This document shows, one piece after another, positions 1 through 9,222 of a stretch of DNA of 64,000 nucleotides (within the stretch, counting starts at the first letter, position 1; each line of letters starts with the position of its first letter). The translations under genes and the position numbers were made by a program. Where the stretch lies: NCBI RefSeq assembly GCF_018070575.1, contig NZ_JAGPXN010000006.1, positions 186,001 to 250,000 on the forward strand, given 5' to 3'. The notes under the pieces are model-generated. The model did no database searches and was not told the origin of the DNA. It saw nothing but the letters and a program-made list of their open reading frames with translations. This DNA is from Micromonospora sp. C31. Lineage in GTDB: Bacteria; Actinomycetota; Actinomycetes; Mycobacteriales; Micromonosporaceae.

Positions 1-2234
1 AAGCTGACCGTCTGCGACGGGCGCTTCTTCGGCAGCCGCTTGCGCACCGGGCGGTACTCGACGACCTTCTCGACGACCTTCTCCACCTCGGCCGGGGCCT
101 CCGTGGTCGCGACGGCCTTGTTGGGCTTGGCGACCGACAGCGGCTGGCCGACCTTGCAGTTGTCGCGGTAGATCGCCAGCGCCTTGAGGCCCAGCTTCCA
201 GCCCTCGAAGTAGATCTTCTCGACGTCCTCGACGGTCGCCTGCTCCGGCATGTTGACCGTCTTGGAGATGGCGCCGGAGATGAACGGCTGGACGGCCGCC
301 ATCATCCGTACGTGGCCCATCGGGGCGATCGAGCGCTCGCCCATCGCGCAGTCGAAGACCGGGTAGTGCTCCGGCTTCAGGCCGGGGGCGTCGACCACGT
401 GGCCGTGGTCGGCGATGTGCTCCACGATCGCCTCGACCTGCTCCTCGGGGTAGCCGAGGCTGCGCAGGGCGCGCGGCACGGTCTGGTTGACGATCTGCAT
501 CGAGCCGCCGCCGACCAGCTTCTTGAACTTGACCAGCGCCAGGTCCGGCTCGACACCGGTGGTGTCGCAGTCCATCATCAGGCCGATGGTGCCGGTCGGC
601 GCGAGCACGCTGGCCTGCGAGTTGCGCCAGCCGAACTTGTCACCGATCTTGTTGCCCTGGGTCCACTGCTTCGTCGCCTCGCGGACGATCGCGGTGGCCA
701 CGGTGCTGGTCGGCTTGATCTCGTCGTTGGCGGCGGCGTGCTTGCGCATGACCCGCTTGTGCGGCTCGGCGTTGCGGGCGTAGCCGTCGTACGCGCCGAC
801 GACGCCGGCCAGCTCGGCCGAGCGGCGGTACGCGGTGCCGGTCATCAGCGAGGTGATCGACGCGGCCACCGAGCGGCCCTGCTCCGAGTCGTAGGGCAGG
901 CCGGAGGCCATCAGCAGGGCGCCGAGGTTGGCGTAGCCGATGCCGAGCTGCCGGTAGGCGCGGGTGGTCTCGCCGATCTTCTCGGTCGGGAAGTCCGCGA
1001 AGCAGATCGAGATGTCCATGGCGGTGATGACGAACTCGACGGACCGGACGAACTTCTCCACCTCGAAGCCGCCGTCGGCACGCAGGAACTTCATCAGGTT
1101 CAGGGAGGCCAGGTTGCACGAGGAGTTGTCCAGGTGCAGGTACTCCGAGCACGGGTTCGACGCGGTGATCCGCCCGGTCTCCGGGCAGGTGTGCCAGTCG
1201 TTGATGGTGTCGTCGTACTGCAGGCCGGGGTCGGCGCACTCCCAGGCGGCGTGGGAGATGGTGCGGAACAGGTTCTTCGCGTCGATGGTCTCGATCACCG
1301 CGCCGTCGAGCCGGCCGCGCAGGTCGAAGCCGCCGCCGTTCTCCACGGCGGTCATGAACTCGTCGGAGACCCGGACGGAGTTGTTGGCGTTCTGGTACTG
1401 CACGCTGACGATGTCGGCGCCGCCGAGGTCCATGTCGAACCCGGCGTCGCGCAGCGCGCGGATCTTGTCCTCCTCGCGCGCCTTGGTCACCACGAACTCC
1501 TGGATGTCCGGGTGGTCCACGTCGAGGATGACCATCTTCGCCGCGCGCCGGGTGGCGCCGCCGGACTTGATGGTGCCGGCGGAGGCGTCCGCGCCGCGCA
1601 TGAAGCTGACCGGGCCGGAGGCGTTGCCGCCGGAGGAGAGCAGCTCGCGGGAGGAACGGATCCTGGACAGGTTCACGCCGGAGCCGGAGCCGCCCTTGAA
1701 GATCAGCCCCTCCTCCTTGTACCAGTCCAGGATGGAGTCCATCGAGTCGTCGACGGCCAGGATGAAGCACGCCGAGACCTGCTGGGGCGAGGGCGTGCCG
1801 ACGTTGAACCAGACGGGCGAGTTGAAGCTGAACACCTGGTGCAGCAGCATCCAGGTCAGCTCGTGGGCGAAGATCTCGGCGTCGGCCGGGCCGGCGAAGT
1901 AGCCGTACTCCTCACCGGCGGTGCGGTAGGTGGTGACCACCCGGTCGATCAGCTGCCGCAGCGACCACTCCCGCTCCGGGGTGCCCACGGCGCCCCGGAA
2001 GTACTTGGTGGTCACGATGTTCGCCGCGTTGACGCTCCACGACTCCGGGAACTCGACGCCGCGCTGCTCGAAGTTGACCGAGCCGTCCCGCCAGTTCGTC
2101 ATGACGACGTCACGGCGCTCCCAGGCGACCTCGTCGTAGGGATGCACACCCTCGGTCGTCCAGACCCGCTCGATCTTGAGTCCCGCGCCGGCCTTGTTCC
2201 GTGCCCTGCTGGTTGTCACGCCATCCCCCGACAT
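1..2234 (-). CDS. nrdJ: Vitamin B12-dependent (class II) ribonucleotide reductase, 3' end outside window
   Basis: Reduces ribonucleotides to deoxyribonucleotides with adenosylcobalamin as radical generator, in the cytoplasm. About 744 codons are visible; the C-terminus lies beyond base 1. The ATG at 2232-2234 opens MSGDGVTTSRARNK and is followed by a conserved WERRDVVMTNWRDGSVNFEQ-type N-terminus. Class II landmarks are present: the substrate-loop NSPVWFNVG, the KGGSGSG segment, and NPCSEYLHLDNSSCNLASLN, which carries the active-site Cys of the NPCxE type. The last visible residues (RKRLPKKRPSQTV) match the linker that precedes the C-terminal domain of actinobacterial NrdJ. It lies 68 nt downstream of nrdR on the same strand, so the two are probably one operon under the NrdR boxes near 2930-2975. 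Confidence 0.97.
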   Translation of the reverse strand, partial: MSGDGVTTSRARNKAGAGLKIERVWTTEGVHPYDEVAWERRDVVMTNWRDGSVNFEQRGVEFPESWSVNAANIVTTKYFRGAVGTPEREWSLRQLIDRVVTTYRTAGEEYGYFAGPADAEIFAHELTWMLLHQVFSFNSPVWFNVGTPSPQQVSACFILAVDDSMDSILDWYKEEGLIFKGGSGSGVNLSRIRSSRELLSSGGNASGPVSFMRGADASAGTIKSGGATRRAAKMVILDVDHPDIQEFVVTKAREEDKIRALRDAGFDMDLGGADIVSVQYQNANNSVRVSDEFMTAVENGGGFDLRGRLDGAVIETIDAKNLFRTISHAAWECADPGLQYDDTINDWHTCPETGRITASNPCSEYLHLDNSSCNLASLNLMKFLRADGGFEVEKFVRSVEFVITAMDISICFADFPTEKIGETTRAYRQLGIGYANLGALLMASGLPYDSEQGRSVAASITSLMTGTAYRRSAELAGVVGAYDGYARNAEPHKRVMRKHAAANDEIKPTSTVATAIVREATKQWTQGNKIGDKFGWRNSQASVLAPTGTIGLMMDCDTTGVEPDLALVKFKKLVGGGSMQIVNQTVPRALRSLGYPEEQVEAIVEHIADHGHVVDAPGLKPEHYPVFDCAMGERSIAPMGHVRMMAAVQPFISGAISKTVNMPEQATVEDVEKIYFEGWKLGLKALAIYRDNCKVGQPLSVAKPNKAVATTEAPAEVEKVVEKVVEYRPVRKRLPKKRPSQTVS

Positions 2235-2302
2235 CTCATCCGCCCCCTCGTCCGCGCGGCCACCCGCCGCCCGATCCGACTGTCGTCACCTGCAAAGAAA
2301 AT

Positions 2303-2803
2303 TCAACTGGTACGGCCGGCGGCCTCGGCCGCGTCGGCCCCGGCGCCCGCCCGGGCACGCGCGGCGGCCCGCAGCGTCTCGATCTCGCGCTCGAAGTCGG
2401 CGAGCGAGTCGAACGACCGGTAGACGCTGGCGAACCGCATGTAGGCCACCTCGTCCAGGTCCCGCAGCGGGCCCAGGATGGCCAGCCCCACCTCGTGGCT
2501 GGGGATCTCGGCGGCCCCCTTGGCCCGGACGGTCTCCTCGACCTTCTGCGCGAGCAGCGCGAGCGAGTCGTCGTCCACGGGCCGGCCCTGGCACGCCTTG
2601 CGTACCCCGCCGACGATCTTCGTACGGCTGAACGGCTCGGTGACCCCGCTGCGCTTGACGACCGCGAGGACCGCCTCCTCCACCGTGGTGAACCGCTTGC
2701 CGCACTCCGGGCAGGACCGCCGCCGGCGGATCAACTGGCCGTCGTCGGCCTCCCGCGAGTCGACCACCCGGGAGTCGGCGTGTCGGCAGTACGGACACCG
2801 CAT
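2303..2803 (-). CDS. nrdR: Transcriptional repressor NrdR
   Basis: 166-aa nucleotide-sensing repressor of ribonucleotide reductase genes. The N-terminus has the zinc ribbon: CPYC at residues 3-6 and CPECGKRF around 31-38. An ATP-cone follows at about residues 46-136 (VVKRSG...[16 protein letters not shown]). This is the family's usual architecture, plus a longer Ala/Arg-rich C-terminal tail. The ATG at 2803 is preceded by a strong ribosome site (aaggaggt about 10 nt upstream). It is followed by nrdJ on the same strand, and two NrdR boxes lie upstream, so it very likely autoregulates and controls nrdJ. Confidence 0.97.
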   Translation of the reverse strand: MRCPYCRHADSRVVDSREADDGQLIRRRRSCPECGKRFTTVEEAVLAVVKRSGVTEPFSRTKIVGGVRKACQGRPVDDDSLALLAQKVEETVRAKGAAEIPSHEVGLAILGPLRDLDEVAYMRFASVYRSFDSLADFEREIETLRAAARARAGAGADAAEAAGRTS

Positions 2804-2928
2804 CGCACCCGACCTCCTTCATCGATCGCGGGCCCGCCGACCGCTTCGCGGGCACGCGTCAGCGCGGCGGAGCCATCTGTCGATGGTCTTCGCCGTGTCG
2901 ACGGTGCCGGAGTGCGGTCGGTAGTCGA

Positions 2929-2976
2929 ACCCAACCTGTAGGCGACTTACGCCCATGTGACTACTACATCTAGGGG
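2929..2976 (-). promoter_or_regulatory. Pair of NrdR boxes in front of nrdR-nrdJ
   Basis: Two imperfect palindromes, CAACCTGTAG (2932-2941) and CTACATCTAG (2964-2973), have centres exactly 32 bp apart, about three helical turns. NrdR boxes are 16-bp palindromes around CWATATWG-like cores and usually occur in pairs about three helical turns apart. The location upstream of nrdR-nrdJ makes an autoregulatory operator the best reading. Seen: the sequences and spacing. Inferred: NrdR binding. Confidence 0.75.
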
Positions 2977-3142
2977 TCGACCGTAGGCCGCTGCGGATCG
3001 GAGGTCAAGTTGGCCGGCGTGTCCGGCGCGTCACCGGATTCCGGGGTCGACCGGCAGCGCCGCCCGCCGCAGGACCAACCGTCCGGCACCCCCGAGGGTT
3101 ACCGGCCCGACCGAGGCGAACCGACCGGCGAACGGACAGGAG

Positions 3143-3158
3143 TCGAACACCCGTTCGA
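3143..3158 (+). promoter_or_regulatory. LexA (SOS) box upstream of lexA
   Basis: TCGAACACCCGTTCGA is a 6+6 perfect dyad (TCGAAC/GTTCGA) with 4 nt between the arms. It matches the actinobacterial and Gram-positive SOS box pattern CGAAC-N4-GTTCG. It lies 228 nt upstream of the lexA start, so LexA autorepression is the expected function. A TATCAT hexamer at 3166-3171 could be the -10 of the regulated promoter. Confidence 0.85.
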
Positions 3159-3239
3159 TCCGACGTATCATCTATCAGAACACGAGTACGAGCGGACCGG
3201 TTCTTCATCCCGACACGCCGAGCAAGGTCGTACAGATGT

Positions 3240-3268
3240 TTGAAAATGGCCGATCTCACCTATACGGT
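3240..3268 (+). promoter_or_regulatory. Candidate second lexA promoter
   Basis: TTGAAA (3240-3245) and TACGGT (3263-3268) are separated by 17 bp, a reasonable sigma-70/HrdB-type match, about 118 nt upstream of the lexA GTG. It lies downstream of the SOS box, so it could give LexA-independent transcription. The hexamers are only moderately conserved. Confidence 0.35.
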
Positions 3269-3385
3269 CTTGAAGAACCGGCGCGGAAACCTCCGTCCAC
3301 CGGTCAGCTCGCGCCGCGCACCACTCGCACCACCGCACGCACCACGAGCCGCCAGGGCACCCAGCGCCGACCAGGGAGGACGGAC

Positions 3386-4168
3386 GTGACCGAGGATCGG
3401 GCCAGCCGGCCGAAGAGCCCGCAGCAGATCACCGAGGCGGGACCGCCGGCCACTCGACGCCGGGGCGCCGCGCGCAGCCGGACCGGGCAGCCCGCCGTGC
3501 GCCCGGTCACCCCGGTGGTCAGCGCCTTCCCCGACCCCGCGACGGTGGATCTCACCGCCCGGCAGCGCCGGATCCTGGAGTTCATCCGCACCTGGGTCGA
3601 GCGGCACGGCTACCCGCCGAGCGTGCGCGAGATCGGCGAGGCCGTCGGCCTGGTCTCGCCGTCCAGCGTCGCCTACCAGCTCAAGGAGCTGGAGAAGAAG
3701 GGCTTCCTGCGCCGCGACCCCAACCGGCCGCGGGCCGTGGACGTCCGGGCCCCCGCCGACGTCGACGAGGAACTGGCCCGTTCGCAGCGCCCCGCCCCGG
3801 CCTACGTGCCGATGCTGGGCCGGATCGCGGCCGGTGGCCCGATCCTGGCCGAGCAGGCCGTGGAGGACATCTTCCCCCTCCCCCGCGAGCTGGTGGGTGA
3901 GGGCGAGGTCTTCATGCTCCAGGTCAAGGGCGACTCGATGCTGGACGCGGCGATCTGCGACGGCGACTGGGTCGTGGTCCGGCAGCAGCCGACGGCCGAG
4001 GCCGGTGACATCGTCGCCGCCATGCTCGACGGCGAGGCGACCGTGAAGACCTACCGCCGCCGCGACGGGCACGTCTGGCTCATGCCGCAGAACCCGGCCT
4101 TCGACCCGATCCCCGGCGACGACGCCACCATCATGGGCCGGGTCGTCGCGGTGCTGCGCCGCATCTGA
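3386..4168 (+). CDS. lexA: SOS repressor LexA
   Basis: 260-aa self-cleaving repressor of the SOS regulon. Residues 1-50 are a basic, low-complexity extension typical of actinobacterial LexA. A winged helix-turn-helix follows ([20 protein letters not shown], then [10 protein letters not shown] and [16 protein letters not shown]), and then the S24 peptidase domain. The cleavage bond Ala149-Gly150 (GRIAAGGPI), nucleophile Ser184 (GDSML) and general base Lys221 (ATVKTYRR) are all present. The GTG at 3386 is preferred because agggagga sits 5 nt upstream. The frame stays open to an ATG at 3236, but that would add non-conserved sequence. Divergent from nrdR. An SOS box and a candidate promoter lie upstream and a hairpin terminator downstream. 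Confidence 0.97.
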   Translation: MTEDRASRPKSPQQITEAGPPATRRRGAARSRTGQPAVRPVTPVVSAFPDPATVDLTARQRRILEFIRTWVERHGYPPSVREIGEAVGLVSPSSVAYQLKELEKKGFLRRDPNRPRAVDVRAPADVDEELARSQRPAPAYVPMLGRIAAGGPILAEQAVEDIFPLPRELVGEGEVFMLQVKGDSMLDAAICDGDWVVVRQQPTAEAGDIVAAMLDGEATVKTYRRRDGHVWLMPQNPAFDPIPGDDATIMGRVVAVLRRI

Positions 4169-4180
4169 TCCGCCACCACT

Positions 4181-4212
4181 CCGGGTGGCCGCCGCCGGCG
4201 GTCACCCGGTTT
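4181..4212 (+). terminator. Intrinsic terminator after lexA
   Basis: CCGGGTGGCCGCC (4181-4193) and GGCGGTCACCCGG (4197-4209) form a 13-bp stem with one G-T pair and a 3-nt loop. It is followed by TTT and starts 13 nt past the lexA stop. The U-run is short, as is common in high-GC actinobacteria. Confidence 0.6.
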
Positions 4213-4317
4213 GGCGCCCCTGCGCTCCTCGACCCGCACGGGCATCCCGCACCGGCCGTCCACGCGGTGCCGTGCGCTCGGCACGTCAGTCCCGCACGGC
4301 CGTCGGTCCGGCGGGAT

Positions 4318-6078
4318 TCAGTAGCGATCGCCCCGGTAGCCCCGGCCGCCTCCGGGCACGTGCCCGTAGCCACGACCGTCCTCGGGGCCATCGTCACGTC
4401 GGCGGACCGGCCGCTGGCCGCGGGGATCCGGCTCGCCGCCCCGACGCGGCGGCTCCGCCCGGCCACCACCGTAGCCGCCACCGCCCGGCTGACTCCCGCC
4501 ACCGTAGACACCGCCACCGGGGCGACCGCCCCCCTGGCGTCCGCCACCGCCGCCCTGCCGGTCACCCGCGCCGTCGCCCTGGCGTCCGCCGCCCTGGCGG
4601 CGACCAGCGGGTGGCGGCCCGCCCAGGCCGGGCGGCGGCCCGTCGACGGGCGGACGTCCGCCGCCGTAGACACCGCCGCCGGCAGCCGTACGGGCTCCGC
4701 CGTAGACACCGCCACCAGCCGGACGGGCACCGCCGTGCCCCCCGCCGCCGGCCGGCGGACGGCCGCCGTGCCCCCCGCCGCCGGCCGGCGGACGGCCGCC
4801 GCGCCCACCGGCAGGGCCGCCGTAGACCGCCCCCGCCGGCGCACCGCCGTAGACGCCGCGCCCCCGGTCGCCCGGCGGAGCGAAGTCGTCGTCCGCCGGC
4901 CCACGCCGGTCGTCGGCGAGGACGTCGTCGCGGTCCGGACCGTCGTCGCCGCGGGCAGGCGCCGGCTTGCGCCGGGCCCTGAGGATGCCGAAGACACCGG
5001 CCGCCACCATCAGCGCGCCGATCACCCCCACGGCGGCGATCAGGTAGGTGATGTCGCTCAGGCTGAGGCCGTCGACCCAGGACTGGCCGGCCTTCTTCGG
5101 CGCGTCGTCCTCGCCGGCCACCGCTTTCGCGCCCTGCGTGGAGGGGGTGTAGGCGAGGATGTCGATCGGGGCGTCCTCGTCGAGCTGGCCGCCGTCCGAG
5201 ACGGTGAGGAGGGTCTTGCCGTCGGGGCTGTAGGTGATCGCCTCGCCGAACGGGTCGGCGAGCGGCGTCACCCGGGGCTTGCCGCCGGTGAGGGCCGCCA
5301 CGACGTTCCCGTCGGTCACGTCGTACTCGAAGGCGTCGGCGTAGGTGCGCACCACGACCCGGGAGCCGTCCGGTGACCGGGCCGCGCCGGTGATCGCCAC
5401 CCGACCGGGAGCGCCGAGCCGGTTGTCCGTGTCGGTCTCCGGCAGGCTGATCTCGCCGACCTTCTTCATCGGCACGGCCGGGGTGTCCCCGCTCTTCATC
5501 TTCTCGGCGGGGGAGAAGATCTGGGCCTTGCCGGACATCACCTTCGTGATGATCAACGGGTTGCCGTCGTCACCGATCAGCAGCGCCTCGGCGTCGTGCG
5601 GCTTGCCCTCCGGGTAGGAGAGGCGGTGCAGCACCGGCCGCTTGGACCCGTCGACCGGCATGCTCCACAGCGCCACCCGCTCGCGGCGCTCCCGACTGGT
5701 GACGTTGTCGCCGGTGTCGGCGATCCAGAGGGTGGCGCCGTCCGGGGAGAGCGCCAGATCCTCGGTGTCGAACGGGCCCCTGCCCGAGTAGCGGACCGGC
5801 TCCTTCGAGATGCCGCACTTGGCGTCGAGGAAGAAGACCCGCTTGCGGCTCTCCACCTCGGTGCCGTCGTTGATCACGATGTAGCCGCTCTTGGTGGCCA
5901 CCAGGCCCGACAGCTCCCGCAGCCGCTCGTCGGTGACGGTGCACCGCTTCTTACCCGCAGCGGCCGTGAGCGGGGACGCGGCCGAGGCCGGTGCCGCCGC
6001 CAGGGCGACCCCCGTACACGCCACGGTCGCCCCCAGCAAGCCGAGGACGACCGTGACCGAAGAAACAGCGCGGCGCAT
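4318..6078 (-). CDS. Secreted beta-propeller-like protein with TM anchor and Gly-rich cytoplasmic tail
   Basis: 586 aa, function unknown. Residues 1-34 form a signal peptide (MRRAVSSVTVVLGLLGATVACTG then ASAAS). Residues 45-330 contain WD40/NHL-like repeats typical of propellers: DLALSPDGATLWIADTGDN, AARSPDGSRVVVRT and AITYSPDGKTLLTVSDGG. A single hydrophobic helix at about 349-371 (ITYLIAAVGVIGALMVAAG) is followed by basic residues (RARRKPAP). That predicts an outside sensor or propeller anchored in the membrane. The remaining 210 residues are a highly repetitive, charged Gly/Pro/Arg tail with several GVYGG or GYGG motifs. A perfect 33-bp tandem duplication lies within it. It stands alone between lexA (convergent) and hflX (same strand, 50 nt upstream). 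Confidence 0.85.
   Translation of the reverse strand: MRRAVSSVTVVLGLLGATVACTGVALAAAPASAASPLTAAAGKKRCTVTDERLRELSGLVATKSGYIVINDGTEVESRKRVFFLDAKCGISKEPVRYSGRGPFDTEDLALSPDGATLWIADTGDNVTSRERRERVALWSMPVDGSKRPVLHRLSYPEGKPHDAEALLIGDDGNPLIITKVMSGKAQIFSPAEKMKSGDTPAVPMKKVGEISLPETDTDNRLGAPGRVAITGAARSPDGSRVVVRTYADAFEYDVTDGNVVAALTGGKPRVTPLADPFGEAITYSPDGKTLLTVSDGGQLDEDAPIDILAYTPSTQGAKAVAGEDDAPKKAGQSWVDGLSLSDITYLIAAVGVIGALMVAAGVFGILRARRKPAPARGDDGPDRDDVLADDRRGPADDDFAPPGDRGRGVYGGAPAGAVYGGPAGGRGGRPPAGGGGHGGRPPAGGGGHGGARPAGGGVYGGARTAAGGGVYGGGRPPVDGPPPGLGGPPPAGRRQGGGRQGDGAGDRQGGGGGRQGGGRPGGGVYGGGSQPGGGGYGGGRAEPPRRGGEPDPRGQRPVRRRDDGPEDGRGYGHVPGGGRGYRGDRY
4735..4800 (-). repeat. Perfect 33-bp tandem duplication in the Gly-rich tail
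   Basis: Bases 4735-4767 and 4768-4800 are identical, in frame, and encode two copies of an 11-residue GGRPPAGGGGH-type unit. Neighbouring GVYGG segments are more degenerate copies of the same low-complexity pattern. This points to expansion by slippage or unequal recombination. Confidence 0.9.
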
Positions 6079-6128
6079 TCAGTCAGTGTCGCACGCCGGT
6101 GGTTTCGGGCGCGTGACGCCGGGAGCCG

Positions 6129-7580
6129 TCATCGCGCGCCCGCGACCGCCCGGTCCTCCTCCACCCGGAACGGCGCCAGCTCGGCGGCGAGCGCCTCGCC
6201 GACGCGTACGTGCACCAGGGTGCCTTCCGGCAGGTGGGAGGTGCTCAGTACCTCGCCCTGACGGTGCACCCGGGCCACCAGGTCGCCCCGGTCGTACGGC
6301 AGCACCGCGCGGACCTCCACGGCCGGGCGGGGCAGCCGCGACTCGACTGCCTCGCGCAGCCCGTCGATCCCGCGGCCGGTGTGTGCGGAGACGAAGACCG
6401 CCTCCGGCCAGAGCCGCTTGAGCCGCAGCAGCGTCTCCTCGTCGGCCGCGTCGGTCTTGTTGACCACCAGCAGCTCGGGCAGCCGGTCGGCGCCCACCTC
6501 GGAGAGCACCTCGTGGACCGCCCGGACCTGCTCCTCCGGGTCCGGATGGGTGCCGTCGACGACGTGCACCACCAGGTCGGCCTCGGCGACCTCCTCCAGC
6601 GTCGAGCGGAACGCCTCGACGATCTGGTGCGGCAGGTGCCGGACGAACCCCACCGTGTCGGAGAGGGTGTAGAGCCGCCCGTCGGCCGTGGTGGCCTTGC
6701 GGGTGGTCGGGTCGAGGGTCGCGAAGAGCGCGTTCTCCACCAGCACGCCCGCCCCGGTCAACCGGTTGAGCAGGCTCGACTTGCCGGCGTTGGTGTAGCC
6801 GGCGATGGCCACGGCCGGTACGGCGTTGCGCGAACGCCGGGCGCGCTTGGTCTGGCGTACGGTCCGCATGCCCTTGATCTCGCGGCGCAGCCGGGAGATG
6901 CGGTGGCGGATCCGGCGCCGGTCGGTCTCCAGCTTCGTCTCACCGGGGCCACGCAGACCCACGCCGCCGCCGGCACCGCCGCCGCGACCGCTACCACCGG
7001 TCTGCCGCGAGAGGGTCTCACCCCAACCGCGCAGGCGCGGCAGCAGGTATTCGAGCTGGGCGAGCTCGACCTGCGCCTTGCCCTCCTTGCTCTTGGCGTG
7101 CTGGGCGAAGATGTCGAGGATCAGCGCGGTGCGGTCGACCACCTTGACCTTGGTGCGCTGCTCCAGGTTGCGCAGCTGCGACGGCGACAGCTCACCGTCG
7201 CAGATCACCGTGTCGGCGCCGGTGGCGAGCACGACCGCGCCGAGGTCGTCGACCTTGCCCCGGCCGACGTAGGTGGCGGGGTCGGGGCGGTTGCGCCGCT
7301 GGATCAGCCCTTCGAGCACCTGTGAGCCGGCGGTCTCCGCGAGCGCGGCCAACTCGGTGAGGGAGTTCTCGGCGTCGTTCTGCGAGCCCTCGGTCCAGAC
7401 GCCGACCAGGACGACGCGCTCCAGGCGCAGCTGGCGGTACTCGACCTCGGTGATGTCGGCGAGCTCGGTGGAGAGGCCGGGGACCCGCCGCAGCGCCTGC
7501 CGCTCCGACAGCTCGAGCTCACCGGTGGTGGCGTCGGGCTCGTCGTCCTCGTAGGGAAGTAGGGTCTCCTGGTTGTGCAA
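6129..7580 (-). CDS. hflX: GTPase HflX (ribosome-associated)
   Basis: 483-aa HflX-family GTPase that rescues or splits stalled ribosomes. The N-terminal HflX domain (VVLVGVWTEGS, GLIQRRNRPDPATYVGRGKVDDL) is followed by a Gly-rich linker (TGGSGRGGGAGGGVGLRGPGE) and the G domain. G1 is GYTNAGKSSLLNRL, G2 region FATLDPTTRKA, G3 DTVGF, and G4 NKTD. The start is taken as TTG at 7580, which has aggag 6-7 nt upstream and gives MHNQETLLPYEDDEPD. The family's usual length is 430-500 aa. A candidate promoter lies about 70 nt upstream. Confidence 0.95.
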   Translation of the reverse strand: MHNQETLLPYEDDEPDATTGELELSERQALRRVPGLSTELADITEVEYRQLRLERVVLVGVWTEGSQNDAENSLTELAALAETAGSQVLEGLIQRRNRPDPATYVGRGKVDDLGAVVLATGADTVICDGELSPSQLRNLEQRTKVKVVDRTALILDIFAQHAKSKEGKAQVELAQLEYLLPRLRGWGETLSRQTGGSGRGGGAGGGVGLRGPGETKLETDRRRIRHRISRLRREIKGMRTVRQTKRARRSRNAVPAVAIAGYTNAGKSSLLNRLTGAGVLVENALFATLDPTTRKATTADGRLYTLSDTVGFVRHLPHQIVEAFRSTLEEVAEADLVVHVVDGTHPDPEEQVRAVHEVLSEVGADRLPELLVVNKTDAADEETLLRLKRLWPEAVFVSAHTGRGIDGLREAVESRLPRPAVEVRAVLPYDRGDLVARVHRQGEVLSTSHLPEGTLVHVRVGEALAAELAPFRVEEDRAVAGAR

Positions 7581-7646
7581 GCCGGTCTCCTGTCCGTTCT
7601 GTCACGTACCGAGCAATCCTGACATGTGCCAACGCGGAACGCACCC

Positions 7647-7674
7647 GCTATATGCCCGCCTGGCCGGGCCACAA
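7647..7674 (-). promoter_or_regulatory. Candidate hflX promoter
   Basis: On the minus strand, TTGTGG (7674-7669) and TATAGC (7652-7647) are spaced 16 bp apart. This gives a leader of about 60 nt before the hflX TTG. It is supported only by hexamer similarity and position. Confidence 0.4.
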
Positions 7675-7755
7675 AAGTGGGGGCGGATGCCGGAGGGGCC
7701 GGCCGGGGCGAGTAGAAATGCGGGGCGAGCCGTTCAGCGTCGACGGAGGGACCCC

Positions 7756-9222
7756 GTGGCCATCACCCGACTTCCCAGTGCCGGATTCTCGATCACGATG
7801 CGGATCGCCGTGCCGGCGGACGCGTCCTCGATCGGCCGGCTGACCACCTCCGTGGGTGAGGCCGGAGCGATCGTCACCGCGCTCGACGTGGTGGACTCCG
7901 ACCCGACCCACGTGCTCGTCGACCTGACCTGCGACACCGCCGACGCCAGCCATGCCGACCAGGTGGTCGACGCGTTGACCGCGCTGGACGGCGTGGACGT
8001 GCGCAAGGTCTCCGACCGCACCTTCCTGCTGCACCTCGGCGGGAAGATCGAGGTCAGCTCGAAGGTGGCGCTGCGCAACCGTGACGAGCTGTCGCGGGCG
8101 TACACCCCGGGGGTGGCGCGGGTGTGCATGGCGATCGCGGAGAACCCGGCCGACGCCCGCCGGCTGACCATCAAGCGCAACACCGTCGCCGTGGTCAGCG
8201 ACGGCTCCGCCGTGCTGGGCCTGGGCAACCTCGGGCCGGCGGCGTCGCTGCCGGTGATGGAGGGCAAGGCGGCGCTGTTCAAGCGCTTCGGCGGGGTGGA
8301 CGCCTGGCCGGTGGTGCTCGACACCCAGGACACCGACGAGATCGTGCAGATCGTCAAGGCCATCGCCCCGGCGTACGGCGGGATCAACCTGGAGGACATC
8401 GCCGCGCCGCGCTGCTTCGAGATCGAGGCGCGGCTGCGCGAGGCGCTGGACATCCCGGTCTTCCACGACGACCAGCACGGCACCGCGATCTGCGTGCTGG
8501 CCGCGCTGACCAACGCGCTGCGCGTCGTGGGCAAGCAGCTCGCGGACGTCCGGGTCGTGGTCTCGGGGGCGGGCGCGGCCGGCACCGCGATCATGAAGCT
8601 GCTGCTGCGCCAGGGCGTCGGCGACATCATCGCGTACGACCGGCAGGGCGCCCTGCACCGCGGCCAGAGCGGGCTCAACCCGGCCTGGCAGTGGCTGGCC
8701 GAGAACACCAACCGGGAGAACTACTCCGGCGACCTGGCCGGGGCGGTACGCGGCGCGGACGTCTTCATCGGGGTGAGCGCGCCGAACCTGCTCAGCGGCG
8801 ACGACATCGCCACGATGGCCAAGGACTCGATCGTCTTCGCGCTGGCGAACCCGGACCCGGAGGTCGACCCGCGGGAGGCGCGCAGGTACGCCGCCGTGGT
8901 CGCCACCGGCCGCTCCGACCAGCCGAACCAGATCAACAACGTGCTCGCCTTCCCGGGCGTCTTCCGGGGCATGCTGGACGCGCACGCCGAGGAGTTCACC
9001 GAGGAGATGGCGATCGCGGCGGCCCGGGCCATCGCGGACGTGGTCGGCGAAGACAAGATCAACCCGACGGTGATCGTGCCCAGCGTCTTCGACTCGAGGG
9101 TCTCCCCGGCGGTCGCCGCGGCGGTCCGCGCCGCCGCCCAGAACCCGACCCCGTCCCCCGCCGCCGACCCGGGCCCCGCCGACCTCCCCGAGATCGCCGC
9201 CGGAGCCAGCGCCACCCCCTGA
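7756..9222 (+). CDS. NAD(P)-dependent malic enzyme with N-terminal ACT domain
   Basis: 488-aa enzyme for oxidative decarboxylation of malate to pyruvate. Residues 15-90 form an ACT-type regulatory domain (MRIAVPADASSIGRLTTSVGEAG, then DVRKVSDRTFLLHLGGKIEV). The catalytic region follows: SRAYTPGVARVC with the conserved Tyr, and an SDGSAVLGLGNLG motif. Further motifs are GINLEDIAAPRCFEIE (metal and substrate ligands), FHDDQHGTAI, and the Rossmann motif VVSGAGAAGTA. NPDPEVDP and LAFPGVFRG complete the fold. The GTG at 7756 has ggaggg 5 nt upstream; the frame is open further upstream but without homologous residues. The ACT fusion suggests allosteric control by an amino acid, which is inference. 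Confidence 0.93.
   Translation: MAITRLPSAGFSITMRIAVPADASSIGRLTTSVGEAGAIVTALDVVDSDPTHVLVDLTCDTADASHADQVVDALTALDGVDVRKVSDRTFLLHLGGKIEVSSKVALRNRDELSRAYTPGVARVCMAIAENPADARRLTIKRNTVAVVSDGSAVLGLGNLGPAASLPVMEGKAALFKRFGGVDAWPVVLDTQDTDEIVQIVKAIAPAYGGINLEDIAAPRCFEIEARLREALDIPVFHDDQHGTAICVLAALTNALRVVGKQLADVRVVVSGAGAAGTAIMKLLLRQGVGDIIAYDRQGALHRGQSGLNPAWQWLAENTNRENYSGDLAGAVRGADVFIGVSAPNLLSGDDIATMAKDSIVFALANPDPEVDPREARRYAAVVATGRSDQPNQINNVLAFPGVFRGMLDAHAEEFTEEMAIAAARAIADVVGEDKINPTVIVPSVFDSRVSPAVAAAVRAAAQNPTPSPAADPGPADLPEIAAGASATP

Noticed and set aside
312-2423. 703-codon open frame on the + strand opposite nrdJ
   Set aside because: Antisense shadow of nrdJ; composition is Val/Gly/Asp/Arg-rich without motifs.
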